From: Actinoalloteichus_B caeruleus
GTDB lineage: Bacteria; Actinomycetota; Actinomycetes; Mycobacteriales; Pseudonocardiaceae
Reading direction: 5' to 3' (one strand)
DNA length: 64,000 nucleotides
Assembly (NCBI RefSeq): GCF_000718005.1
Contig: NZ_JODV01000003.1
The position numbers were made by a program, and so were the translations under genes. Every line of letters starts with the position of its first letter. Positions within the stretch are counted from its first letter, which is position 1. Positions 55,735 through 64,000 of the stretch are shown piece by piece. Under the pieces are notes generated by a model, which was not told where the DNA came from, did not search any database, and saw nothing but the letters and a program-made list of their open reading frames with translations.

Positions 55735-56963
55735 ACGGCTCGAACAGCGAGGGGCGGCAGCGGTGGCGGGCCGCGCTGATGAACAACTACGGCACTCCCG
55801 GCCGCACGCTGGTCAGCGGGCGGGGCGCGCACGTCACCGACGCCGAGGGCCGCCGCTACCTGGACCTCTACTCGGGGATCGCCGTCAACGCGCTGGGCCA
55901 CGCCCACCCGGCCGTGGTCGGTGCCGTCAGCGAGCAGGTCGCCCGCCTGGGCCACGTCTCGAACTTCTTCGCCACCGAACCAGCGCTGGACCTCGCCGAA
56001 CTCCTCCTCCACCACACCGGCTTCGGCTCCGAGGGACGGGTGCTGTTCACCAACTCGGGCGCGGAGGCCAACGAGACCGCGTTCAAGATCGCCAGGCGCA
56101 CCGGCCGGCCCGAGATCATCGCCACCGAGGGCGGGTTCCACGGCCGCACGATGGGCGCGCTCGCCCTCACCGGGCAACCCGCCAAGCGGGCTCCCTTCGA
56201 ACCGATGCCGCCGGGGGTCCGGCACGTCCCCTACGGCGACGTGGCCGCGCTGCGCGCCGCCGTCACCGAGCGGACCGCTGCCGTCGTCCTCGAACCCGTG
56301 CAGGGCGAGGGCGGCGTGGTGGTCCCCCCGGAGGGATACCTCACCGCGGCCCGGGAGATCACCCGCTCCGTCGGAGCGCTGCTCGTCGTCGACGAGGTCC
56401 AGACCGGGGTCGGCCGCACCGGCCGCTGGTTCGCCTTCCAGGCCGAGAACGTCGTCCCCGACGTCGTCACCCTCGCGAAGGGCCTCGGCGGCGGTCTCCC
56501 CCTCGGCGCCTGCGTCGCCAGCGGGGAGGCGGCCCACCTGCTCGAACCCGGCCAGCACGGCACCACCTTCGGAGGCAACCCCGTGTGCTGCGCCGCTGGC
56601 CTGGCGGTCCTGCGCACCATCGCCGACGAGGGCCTGCTCGACCACGTGGCCGAACTCGGCAAGGACATCGCGCGCCGGATCGACGGTCTCCACCACCCGC
56701 TGGTCGCCGGCGCCAGGGGAGTGGGCCTGCTGCTCGGGTTGCGGCTCACCCGCCCGGTGGCCCCCGAGGTCGCCGACCAGGCGGCCGAGGCCGGCTACCT
56801 GGTCAACCCGGTCCAACCGGACTGCGTGCGCCTCGCCCCACCGCTGGTGCTCACGCACGAGGACGCCCACCGCTTCCTCGACGCGCTGCCCGGCGTGTTG
56901 GACGCGGTCGCGCACCGGATCCCCACCGACCCCGACCACACCACTGCGAAGAGGACCCCCTGA
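55731..56963 (+). CDS. argD: acetylornithine aminotransferase
   Basis: 410-residue class III PLP aminotransferase. Features: NSGAEANETAFKIARRTGR, LLVVDEVQTGVGRTG, PLP lysine in VTLAKGLGGGLPLGA, and TTFGGNPVCCAAGLAVL. Converts N-acetylglutamate semialdehyde to N-acetylornithine. Overlaps argB by 4 bp; stop shares one base with the argF start. Confidence 0.97.
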   Translation: MNGSNSEGRQRWRAALMNNYGTPGRTLVSGRGAHVTDAEGRRYLDLYSGIAVNALGHAHPAVVGAVSEQVARLGHVSNFFATEPALDLAELLLHHTGFGSEGRVLFTNSGAEANETAFKIARRTGRPEIIATEGGFHGRTMGALALTGQPAKRAPFEPMPPGVRHVPYGDVAALRAAVTERTAAVVLEPVQGEGGVVVPPEGYLTAAREITRSVGALLVVDEVQTGVGRTGRWFAFQAENVVPDVVTLAKGLGGGLPLGACVASGEAAHLLEPGQHGTTFGGNPVCCAAGLAVLRTIADEGLLDHVAELGKDIARRIDGLHHPLVAGARGVGLLLGLRLTRPVAPEVADQAAEAGYLVNPVQPDCVRLAPPLVLTHEDAHRFLDALPGVLDAVAHRIPTDPDHTTAKRTP

Positions 56964-57925
56964 TGCCGCGGCACTTCCTGCGCGACGACGACCTGACCCC
57001 GGACGAGCAGACCGCCGTGCTCGACCTCGCCGACCGGCTCAAGGCCGACCCCCTCGGCTCGCGGCCGCTGGCCGGCCCCCGGTCGGTGGCGGTGATCTTC
57101 GAGAAGAACTCCACCAGGACCAGGCTGTCGTTCGAGGTCGGCATCGCGCAGCTCGGCGGCCACCCGATCACCGTCGACAGCCGGACCATGCAGCTCGGCC
57201 GCGAGGAGACGATCGAGGACACCTCACGGGTGCTGTCCCGGTACGTCGACGCCGTGGTGTGGCGGACCTTCGCCCAGGCGAGGATGGACGCGATGGCCTC
57301 GGTCTCCGCCGTGCCGGTGGTCAACGCGCTCACCGACGAGTTCCACCCCTGCCAGGCCCTGGCCGACCTCCAGACCATCCGCGAGCACCACGGGCGGCTG
57401 GCCGGCCTGACCCTCACCTTCCTCGGGGACGGCGCCAACAACATGGCGCACTCGCTCATGCTCGCGGGCGTGACGGCCGGCATGCACGTCCGGGTCGGCG
57501 CTCCCGAGGGCTTCCGCCCGCTCGCCTCGGTGCTGGAGGCGGCCAACCGGCGGGCGGCCGACACCGGGGGCTCGGTGCGCCTGGACCACGACCCGGCGCG
57601 GGCGGTCGAGGGAGCCGACGTCGTGGTGACCGACACCTGGACGTCGATGGGCCAGGAGAACGACGGCAAGGACCGCGTCGGCCCCTTCCGACCCTTCCAG
57701 ATCAACGGCTCGCTGCTGGCCGGCGCGGCCGAGCGGGTCGCCGTCCTGCACTGCCTGCCCGCCCACCGGGGCTGGGAGATCACCGACGAGGTGCTCGACG
57801 GGCCGCACAGCCTGGTCTGGGACGAGGCGGAGAACAGGCTGCACGCCCAGAAGGCACTACTCTGGTGGTTGCTGGCGGACGGCGACGTCGCCGTCGACGG
57901 TGGGTCCGAGGGGACCTCACGATGA
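56963..57925 (+). CDS. argF: ornithine carbamoyltransferase
   Basis: 320 residues. Carbamoyl-phosphate motif FEKNSTRTRLSFE, TDEFHPCQALADLQT and the ornithine motif LHCLPAHRG are intact. Makes citrulline from ornithine and carbamoyl phosphate. ATG at 56963 overlaps argD by 1 bp; the stop overlaps argR by 4 bp. Confidence 0.97.
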   Translation: MPRHFLRDDDLTPDEQTAVLDLADRLKADPLGSRPLAGPRSVAVIFEKNSTRTRLSFEVGIAQLGGHPITVDSRTMQLGREETIEDTSRVLSRYVDAVVWRTFAQARMDAMASVSAVPVVNALTDEFHPCQALADLQTIREHHGRLAGLTLTFLGDGANNMAHSLMLAGVTAGMHVRVGAPEGFRPLASVLEAANRRAADTGGSVRLDHDPARAVEGADVVVTDTWTSMGQENDGKDRVGPFRPFQINGSLLAGAAERVAVLHCLPAHRGWEITDEVLDGPHSLVWDEAENRLHAQKALLWWLLADGDVAVDGGSEGTSR

Positions 57926-58512
57926 CCCGCTCCTCCACCGCGGCCACCCGGGTCGCCAGGCAGGCCAGGATCGCCCAACTGGTGGCCCAACGGGCGGTGC
58001 GCAGCCAGACCGAACTGGCCGCGCTGCTCGCCGCCGAGGGAATCGAGACCACCCAGGCCACCCTGTCCCGGGATCTCGACGAGCTCGGCGCCGTGAAACT
58101 GCGCGGCGCCGACGGCGGGGCCGCCGTGTACGTCATCCCGGAGGACGGCAGCCCGGTCCGGGGTGTGGAGGGCGGGACGACCAGGCTCGCCCGCCTGCTG
58201 GGTGAGCTACTGGTCTCGGTGGACTCCTCGGGCAACCTGGCCGTGATCCGCACCCCACCCGGGGCGGCTCACTTCCTGGCCAGCGCGCTCGACCGGGCCG
58301 CACTGCACGACATCGTCGGCACCATCGCCGGCGACGACACCGTGCTTCTCGTCGCCAGGGAACCCCTCACCGGGGCGGACCTCGCGAGGCGGGTGAACGC
58401 GCTGGCGGTGGGAGCCGGCGGCCAGCGCGGCGGAGGCGGCACCGCACCCGCTTCGAACCCCATCGGGACCTCAAGCCCCGACCAGGGCGCAACCGACACT
58501 GACAAGACTTGA
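57922..58512 (+). CDS. argR: arginine repressor
   Basis: 196 residues: N-terminal winged helix (RQARIAQLVAQRAVRSQTEL and TTQATLSRDLDELGAVKLR) and C-terminal hexamerisation/arginine-binding domain ending GTIAGDDTVLLVAREP. Represses the operon with arginine as corepressor, most likely through the ARG box at 52474-52489. A 40-residue Gly/Ser-rich tail is longer than usual. Confidence 0.96.
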   Translation: MTRSSTAATRVARQARIAQLVAQRAVRSQTELAALLAAEGIETTQATLSRDLDELGAVKLRGADGGAAVYVIPEDGSPVRGVEGGTTRLARLLGELLVSVDSSGNLAVIRTPPGAAHFLASALDRAALHDIVGTIAGDDTVLLVAREPLTGADLARRVNALAVGAGGQRGGGGTAPASNPIGTSSPDQGATDTDKT

Positions 58513-58546
58513 TCACCTCGATCGCAGTAGTGACTGGAGAGCAACA

Positions 58547-59767
58547 ATGACTGAGCGGGTTGTGCTGGCCTACTCCGGTGGGCTGGACACCTCCGTCGCC
58601 ATCGGCTGGATCGCCGAGGAGACCGGCGCGGAGGTCGTGGCGGTGGCCGTGGACGTCGGCCAGGGCGGCGAGGACCTGGAGAGCATCCGCAAGCGGGCGC
58701 TGGCCTGCGGCGCGGTCGAGGCCGTCGTCGCGGACGCCCGGGACGAGTACGCGGACGAGTACTGCCTGCCCGCCCTCCAGGCCGGCGCGCTCTACATGGA
58801 CCGCTACCCCCTGGTGTCGGCCCTGTCCCGCCCACTGATCGTCCGGCACCTCGCCGAGGCCGCCAAGTACCACGGGGCGACCACGGTCGCCCACGGCTGC
58901 ACGGGCAAGGGCAACGACCAGGTCCGCTTCGAGGTCGGCATCGGCGCGCTCGCCCCCGACCTCCAGGTCATCGCCCCGGTCCGGGACTACGCCTGGACCC
59001 GGGAGAAGGCCATCGCCTGGGCGGAGGAGCGCGACCTCCCCATCGACGTCAACAAGCGGTCCCCCTACTCGATCGACCAGAACGTCTGGGGCCGCGCCGT
59101 CGAGACCGGGTTCCTCGAGGACATCTGGAACGCGCCCATCGAGGACGTCTACGAGTACACCGCCGACCCCGCCCAGCCGCGTGAGGCCGACGAGGTCGTC
59201 ATCACCTTCGAGCGGGGCGTCCCGATCGCCATCGACGGCACCAAGGTCACCATGCTCCAGGCCATCCAGGAGATGAACCAGCGCGCCGGCGCCCAGGGCG
59301 TCGGCCGGCTGGACATGGTCGAGGACCGGCTGGTGGGCATCAAGAGCCGGGAGATCTACGAGGCGCCGGGCGCCATCGCGTTGATGACCGCCCACGAGGA
59401 GTTGGAGAACGTCACCCTCGAACGGGACCTCGCCCGCTTCAAGCGCCAGGTGGCCCAGCGGTGGAGCGAACTCGTCTACGACGGCCTCTGGTTCTCCCCG
59501 CTGAAGAACGCCCTCGACAGCTTCGTGCTCAGCTCGCAGGAGCACGTCACCGGCGACGTCCGGATGGTGTTGCACGGTGGCCGGGCCACCGTCACCGGTC
59601 GCCGCAGCTCGCAGTCGCTGTACGACTTCAACCTGGCCACCTACGACGAGGGCGACGCCTTCGACCAGTCGCTGGCCAAGGGCTTCGTCCAGCTGTGGGG
59701 CCTGCCCAGCAAGATCGCGGCCAAGCGCGACCTCCAGGGCGACACCCCGCCCCAGAGCCGGGACTGA
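58547..59767 (+). CDS. argG: argininosuccinate synthase
   Basis: 406 residues. ATP pyrophosphatase loop VVLAYSGGLDTSVAIGW, VAHGCTGKGNDQVRFE and NVWGRAVETG. Condenses citrulline and aspartate. ATG behind GGAGAG, 34 bp after argR, so co-transcribed. A strong hairpin follows the stop. Confidence 0.98.
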   Translation: MTERVVLAYSGGLDTSVAIGWIAEETGAEVVAVAVDVGQGGEDLESIRKRALACGAVEAVVADARDEYADEYCLPALQAGALYMDRYPLVSALSRPLIVRHLAEAAKYHGATTVAHGCTGKGNDQVRFEVGIGALAPDLQVIAPVRDYAWTREKAIAWAEERDLPIDVNKRSPYSIDQNVWGRAVETGFLEDIWNAPIEDVYEYTADPAQPREADEVVITFERGVPIAIDGTKVTMLQAIQEMNQRAGAQGVGRLDMVEDRLVGIKSREIYEAPGAIALMTAHEELENVTLERDLARFKRQVAQRWSELVYDGLWFSPLKNALDSFVLSSQEHVTGDVRMVLHGGRATVTGRRSSQSLYDFNLATYDEGDAFDQSLAKGFVQLWGLPSKIAAKRDLQGDTPPQSRD

Positions 59768-59776
59768 CGCGAACAC

Positions 59777-59818
59777 GCGGGCGACGCCGGCCCCACGGGA
59801 GGAGCCGGCGTCGCCCGC
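59777..59818 (+). terminator. strong hairpin after argG
   Basis: Perfect 15-bp stem GCGGGCGACGCCGGC / GCCGGCGTCGCCCGC with a 12-nt loop, 9 bp past the argG stop. argH therefore may need read-through or its own promoter in the 155 bp that follow. Confidence 0.65.
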
Positions 59819-59973
59819 CGTCGTCCCTGGTCCGAACCGGGCACCCGCGCGGCGCCCTGGCACCACCGGACCTGCCAGACTGCTGACCAGCGGGCGGTCC
59901 ACCCCTCCCGGGCGGGCCGTCGACGTGGCGGCGGCCCCGCCACCAGACCTCCGACCAAGGTGAGAGAACGACG

Positions 59974-61410
59974 GTGACGAACGACAAGGCAGCGCCCGCC
60001 CGCCTGTGGGGTGGACGGTTCAGCTCGGGACCAGCCGAGGCGATGGCGGCGCTGAGCGACTCCACCCACTTCGACTGGGCGCTCGCGCCCTACGACATCG
60101 CGGGTTCCCGTGCCCACGCCAGGGTGCTGCACCGCGCCGGGCTGCTCACCGAGGAGGAGCTGGAGCGGATGCTCCGGGGGCTGGACACGCTGGCCGCTGA
60201 CGTCGCCTCGGGCGAGTTCACCCCCACCAGGGACGACGAGGACGTCCACACCGCCCTCGAACGCGGCCTGCTCGACAGGCTGGGCCGTGAGCTGGGCGGC
60301 AAGCTGCGAGCCGGGCGTTCCCGCAACGACCAGGTGGCGACCCTCTTCCGGATGTGGCTGCGGGACGCCGCCCGACGGATCGCCACCGGCGTCCTCGACG
60401 TCGTCGACGCCCTGCTGGCGCAGGCCGCCACGCACCCGGAGGCGGTGTTGCCGGGACGGACCCACCTCCAGCACGCCCAGCCGGTGCTCCTCGCCCACCA
60501 CCTGCTCGCCCACGCCCAGGCCCTCGTCCGCGACGTCGACCGCCTGCGGGACTGGGACGCCAGGACCGCCTTCTCCCCGTACGGCTCCGGGGCGCTCGCC
60601 GGCTCCTCGCTCGGCCTCGACCCGGAGGCCGTCGCGCTGGAACTCGGTTTCGACGGGCCGGTCGAGAACTCGATCGACGGCACGGCCTCCCGTGACTTCG
60701 CGGCGGAGGCCGCCTTCGTCCTGGCGATGCTCGGGGTGAACCTGTCCCGCGTCGCCGAGGAGGTCATCGTCTGGACGACCGCCGAGTTCGGGTACGCCGT
60801 GCTCGACGACGCCTGGGCCACCGGCAGCTCGATCATGCCGCAGAAGAAGAACCCGGACGTCGCCGAACTCACCAGGGGCAAGTCCGGCCGGCTCATCGGC
60901 AACCTGACCGGCCTGCTCGCCACCCTCAAGGCGCAGCCGCTGGCCTACAACCGGGACCTCCAGGAGGACAAGGAACCCCTGTTCGACTCCGTGCGGCAGT
61001 TGGACCTGCTGCTGCCGGCACTCGCCGGGATGCTGGGCACCATGCGTTTCGACACCGAGCGGATGGCGGCGTGGGCCCCGGCGGGGTTCACCCTCGCCAC
61101 CGACATCGCCGAGTGGCTCGTCCGGCAGGGCGTCCCGTTCCGCGTCGCGCACGAGGCCGCCGGGGAGTGCGTTCGACTGGCCGAGGCCCGGGGCGCCGGT
61201 CTTGACCAGCTCACCGACGCCGAACTCGCCGCCGTGCTGCCCGAACTGACGCCCTCGGTCCGCGAGGTCCTCACCGTCGCCGGCTCCATCGCCTCCCGGG
61301 ACGCCTACGGAGGGACCGCTCCGGCGCGGGTCGGTGAGCAGCGCCACCGCCTGGCGTCGCTGGTGGAGACCCAGCGCGTGTGGTCCTCGGAACCGGTGCG
61401 GACTTCGTGA
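59974..61410 (+). CDS. argH: argininosuccinate lyase
   Basis: 478 residues. Fumarase-superfamily signature GSSIMPQKKNPDVAEL, plus DEDVHTALERGLLDRLG and GRSRNDQVATLFRMWLRD. Cleaves argininosuccinate to arginine and fumarate, the last step of the pathway. GTG at 59974. The stop overlaps the glycosylase start (GTGA). Confidence 0.98.
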   Translation: MTNDKAAPARLWGGRFSSGPAEAMAALSDSTHFDWALAPYDIAGSRAHARVLHRAGLLTEEELERMLRGLDTLAADVASGEFTPTRDDEDVHTALERGLLDRLGRELGGKLRAGRSRNDQVATLFRMWLRDAARRIATGVLDVVDALLAQAATHPEAVLPGRTHLQHAQPVLLAHHLLAHAQALVRDVDRLRDWDARTAFSPYGSGALAGSSLGLDPEAVALELGFDGPVENSIDGTASRDFAAEAAFVLAMLGVNLSRVAEEVIVWTTAEFGYAVLDDAWATGSSIMPQKKNPDVAELTRGKSGRLIGNLTGLLATLKAQPLAYNRDLQEDKEPLFDSVRQLDLLLPALAGMLGTMRFDTERMAAWAPAGFTLATDIAEWLVRQGVPFRVAHEAAGECVRLAEARGAGLDQLTDAELAAVLPELTPSVREVLTVAGSIASRDAYGGTAPARVGEQRHRLASLVETQRVWSSEPVRTS

Positions 61411-62072
61411 CACCGCCCCCCGCCCGGCCACGGCCCGAACAGTTCACCCGGGAGGAACTCGCCGTCGATCCGGTCGACGCGGTCCCCCTGGTGCTCGGTT
61501 CGGTGCTGCGCTCGGAGACCCCGCAGGGGCCGGTGTCGGTCCGCGTCGTGGAGGTCGAGGCCTACCGGGGGGCCGACGACCCGGCGTCGCACTGCTACCG
61601 GGGCCGGACCCGTCGGAACCAGGTGATGTTCGGTCCCGCGGGCCACCTGTACGTCTACTTCGTGTACGGCATGCACTTCTGCGCGAACATCGTGTGCCTG
61701 ACCGACGGGATCCCCGGCGCACTGCTGGTGCGGGGCGGCGAGGTCGTCGAGGGCGTCGAGCTGGCCAGGTCACGACGTCCGGCGTCGCGTCGGGACACCG
61801 ACCTGGCCAGCGGGCCGGCCAGGCTGACGACCGCGCTGGGGCTGACCGCGTCGCACGACGGCACCGACCTGACCGATCCGGGCAGCCCGGTGCGGCTGCT
61901 GCGGGGGGACACCGTCGCCCCGGACCAGGTGCGCCGAGGGCCCCGGGTTGGCGTCGCCACCGCGATGGAGGTGCCCTGGCGGTTCTGGGAGGCCGGCTCC
62001 CCGGCCGTCAGCCCCTACCGCCGGGGTGGGCGGCGGCGGGTGATCGCCGCGCCGCCGCCGACGCGCGACTGA
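61407..62072 (+). CDS. 3-methyladenine (methylpurine) DNA glycosylase, AAG/MPG family
   Basis: 221 residues. Family motifs VRVVEVEAYRGADDPASHCY (catalytic Glu), MFGPAGHLYVYFVYGMHFCA and ASGPARLTTALGLT are present. Removes alkylated purines in base-excision repair. The GTG start overlaps the argH stop by 4 bp, so it is coupled to the arginine operon; this linkage upstream of tyrS is common in actinobacteria. Confidence 0.93.
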   Translation: MTPPPARPRPEQFTREELAVDPVDAVPLVLGSVLRSETPQGPVSVRVVEVEAYRGADDPASHCYRGRTRRNQVMFGPAGHLYVYFVYGMHFCANIVCLTDGIPGALLVRGGEVVEGVELARSRRPASRRDTDLASGPARLTTALGLTASHDGTDLTDPGSPVRLLRGDTVAPDQVRRGPRVGVATAMEVPWRFWEAGSPAVSPYRRGGRRRVIAAPPPTRD

Positions 62073-62240
62073 CCGGTCACCCCCGCGGCGCGTTCCGCCC
62101 GGGTCCCGGAGCCGCGGCGCCGGTCACGCGCTCCGGGGAGCGGCGGCGCCCCGGACGACGGGTGCGTCCCGCGCGGGGTGTGCCCCCGGACACGGGAACA
62201 CCAGGGACGGGTGGCCCGGCGGATGGGGGACAATGGGCCG

Positions 62241-63515
62241 GTGAGCGAGCACATCCTTGACGAGCTGACCTGGCGCGGCCTGATCGCGCAGTCCACCGAC
62301 CTCGCGAGCATGCGCGAGGACCTCTCCCAGGGCCCGCTCACCCTCTATGCCGGCTTCGACCCCACCGCGCCGAGCCTGCACGCGGGTCACCTGATCCCAC
62401 TGCTGACGCTCCGCCGCTTCCAACGGGCCGGGCACCGGCCGATCGTGCTGGCGGGGGGCGCGACGGGGATGATCGGCGATCCCAGGGACGCCGGGGAACG
62501 GTCCCTGCACGCCGCGGACACCGTCGCCGAGTGGGCGAACCGGATCCGAGGGCAGCTGGAGCGCTTCGTCGAGTTCGACGACGGCGCCACCGGAGCGGTC
62601 GTGGAGAACAACCTGACGTGGACGCGTGACCTCACCGTCCTGGAGTTCCTCCGTGACCTGGGCAAGCACTTCCCGGTCAACGGGATGTTGGCGAGGGAGA
62701 CGGTGAAGCGTCGGCTGGCCGGCGAGGGGATGTCGTACACGGAGTTCAGCTACCTGCTGCTCCAGGCGAACGACTACCTCCACCTGCACCGGCGCCACGG
62801 GTGCCGGCTGCAGATCGGCGGCTCCGACCAGTGGGGCAACATCGTGGGCGGCGTCGACCTGATCCGCCGGGTCGAGGGCGCCTCGACCCACGCCCTGACG
62901 GTCCCGCTCATCACCGACTCGGAGGGGCGGAAGTTCGGCAAGTCCACCGGCGGCGGGAGCGTGTGGCTCGATGCCGAGCTCACCAGTCCCTACGCCTGGT
63001 ACCAGTACTTCGTGAACACCGGGGACGCCGACGTGGGCCGGTACCTGCGGTTGTTCACCGAACTGGGTCGGGAGGAGATCGAGGAGCTCGAACAGCTCAC
63101 CGAGGACAAGCCCCAGCTGCGCGCCGCCCAGCGGCGGTTGGCCCAGGAGCTGACCACTCTCGTGCACGGAGCGGAGCACACCGAGCAGGTGGTGGCGGCC
63201 AGTCAGGCCCTGTTCGGCCGGGGTGAGTTCCGCGAGCTGTCGGCGAGCACGCTGCGCTCGGTCCTGGCCGAGGTGCCGACGGCATCGGTCCGGCTGGCCG
63301 ACCAGCCCAGCATCGTCGACCTCCTCGTCGGGGCCGAGCTCACCCCGAGCAAGGGGGCGGCCCGGCGCGCCGTCGCCGAGGGCGGGGCCTACGTGAACAA
63401 CACCAAGATCACCGACCCGGAGTGGGTGCCCACCCAGGACGACCTGTTGCACGGGCGCTGGCTGGTACTCCGACGTGGCAAGCGTCACACTGCGGGAGCG
63501 GAAGTGCTCATCTAA
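62241..63515 (+). CDS. tyrS: tyrosyl-tRNA synthetase
   Basis: 424 residues. Class I motifs: HIGH-type PSLHAGHLIPLLTL and KMSKS-type KFGKSTGG; the TyrRS block QIGGSDQWGNIVGGVDLI; C-terminal S4 RNA-binding domain (AARRAVAEGGAYVNN). GTG at 62241 chosen; ATG 62223 is 6 codons upstream. No T-box is seen upstream. The gene is followed by rRNA-type promoters, matching the tyrS-rrn arrangement of mycobacteria. Confidence 0.97.
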   Translation: MSEHILDELTWRGLIAQSTDLASMREDLSQGPLTLYAGFDPTAPSLHAGHLIPLLTLRRFQRAGHRPIVLAGGATGMIGDPRDAGERSLHAADTVAEWANRIRGQLERFVEFDDGATGAVVENNLTWTRDLTVLEFLRDLGKHFPVNGMLARETVKRRLAGEGMSYTEFSYLLLQANDYLHLHRRHGCRLQIGGSDQWGNIVGGVDLIRRVEGASTHALTVPLITDSEGRKFGKSTGGGSVWLDAELTSPYAWYQYFVNTGDADVGRYLRLFTELGREEIEELEQLTEDKPQLRAAQRRLAQELTTLVHGAEHTEQVVAASQALFGRGEFRELSASTLRSVLAEVPTASVRLADQPSIVDLLVGAELTPSKGAARRAVAEGGAYVNNTKITDPEWVPTQDDLLHGRWLVLRRGKRHTAGAEVLI

Positions 63516-63529
63516 CCTGGAGCCAGGTC

Positions 63530-63562
63530 CCCGGCGAACCGTTGACCAGCGGATTCGCCGGG
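63530..63562 (+). terminator. hairpin after tyrS
   Basis: CCCGGCGAA + CC pairs with GG + TTCGCCGGG with one bulge, beginning 15 bp after the stop. A smaller stem CCTGG / CCAGG precedes it. Confidence 0.6.
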
Positions 63563-63585
63563 CCGGTTGGCGCTGGTGGGGCAAT

Positions 63586-63615
63586 TTGACTTGCCCGGCC
63601 GGGCAGGCGTACGTT
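63586..63615 (+). promoter_or_regulatory. rRNA-type promoter, upstream copy
   Basis: -35 TTGACT, 18-bp spacer, -10 TACGTT. Located 70 bp after tyrS in a long non-coding stretch that becomes less GC-rich, as expected ahead of an rRNA operon. Confidence 0.65.
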
Positions 63616-63960
63616 AGTGATGTCAGCGCGGAACGGACTCCGGTGGCGGACGCTGAGCGGCGGCCACGGGGGACGGAGCGTAGGAGTTGTGAACCAGGCT
63701 CCCACCTCGGGTGGTAGAGTGGGCAACTTCCGACGAACAGCAGACAGGACCACGTGACGCCCCCTCGCGGAGGCTGATTCGTGGTGGTGCTACTGTTCCG
63801 AGGCGCAAAACAGCGACACCACTGAGCAGCTCGGACCTGACACGGATCTGGCGAGGCCAAGACGCGGCCCCCGAACGAGACAGGGAAAAGCAGCCCAGTA
63901 CGCTCCACATTGACAACAACAAAGCCAGGAGTTCACCGCCAACCGGTCGAAAGCGCCGAG

Positions 63961-63990
63961 TTGACGGAACGAACGAAGATCGGTTACGTT
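63961..63990 (+). promoter_or_regulatory. rRNA-type promoter, downstream copy
   Basis: -35 TTGACG, 18-bp spacer, -10 TACGTT, the same layout as the copy at 63586. The 16S rRNA gene would lie beyond the window. Between the two copies there is no gene; a -10-like TAGAGT at 63715-63720 may mark a third, weaker site. Confidence 0.65.
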
Positions 63991-64000
63991 GACCCGGAAC

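Noticed and set aside
55921..57921. Long plus-strand frame across argD and argF leading into argR
   Set aside because: Only the part from 57922 is argR; upstream it is a shifted reading of argD and argF.
63711..63992. 93-codon frame at the right edge
   Set aside because: It overlaps rRNA-type promoter elements and has no ribosome site or family match.

Overview
This 64 kb window comes from the chromosome of a very GC-rich actinomycete, most likely from the Pseudonocardiales; the genus cannot be fixed from the sequence alone. The evidence is the GTG/ATG starts with 1-4 bp gene overlaps, an HTH-DUF5753/DUF397 pair, mycothiol- and F420-type enzyme families, IdeR/DmdR iron boxes, a PafBC-type damage promoter, a SAM-IV riboswitch, and the actinobacterial gene orders uvrA / infC-rpmI-rplT-trmH / pheST / argCJBDFRGH / tyrS-rrn.

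The left half (1-33 kb) is mostly accessory. A WhiJ-like regulator pair (0.3-1.3 kb) sits behind two perfect palindromes. Next is a minus-strand operon (10.2 to 1.6 kb) headed by a promoter, a SAM-IV riboswitch, a 34-residue leader peptide and two tandem hairpins. It encodes a glyoxalase-fold protein, a complete sulfonate/nitrate-type ABC importer with two permeases, an MDR oxidoreductase, an acyl-CoA ligase and an alpha/beta hydrolase. It reads as an undescribed SAM-controlled organosulfur uptake and catabolism system. An iron-box-controlled siderophore locus follows (11.8-16.2 kb) with two FecCD permeases, a binding protein and an FhuF-like reductase but no ATPase. From 16.5 to 33 kb there are small unknown proteins, a split AbrB-type membrane pair, an NmrA-like protein, an oxygenase-only nitric oxide synthase, a Tat-signal mini-protein coupled to a signal-less amidase, a drug exporter, a diiron-type oxidase near a CDGSH protein, and the MBL/acyltransferase/VOC/maleylpyruvate-isomerase genes leading to uvrA.

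The right half (33.5-64 kb) is the conserved core: uvrA with a damage promoter, then infC (apparent AUC start)-rpmI-rplT-trmH. After these come two 23S rRNA methyltransferases resembling AviRb and AviRa, the avilamycin-resistance pair, and a solitary DUF262 protein; these three interrupt the usual path to pheST. A wax-ester-synthase-like gene and several small genes separate pheST from a full arginine operon (argCJBDFRGH), which starts from an apparently leaderless promoter covered by an ArgR box. A methylpurine glycosylase and tyrS follow. The window ends in a region with two rRNA-type promoters of identical layout; the 16S gene itself is not reached. I saw no tRNA, CRISPR array, insertion sequence or prophage.
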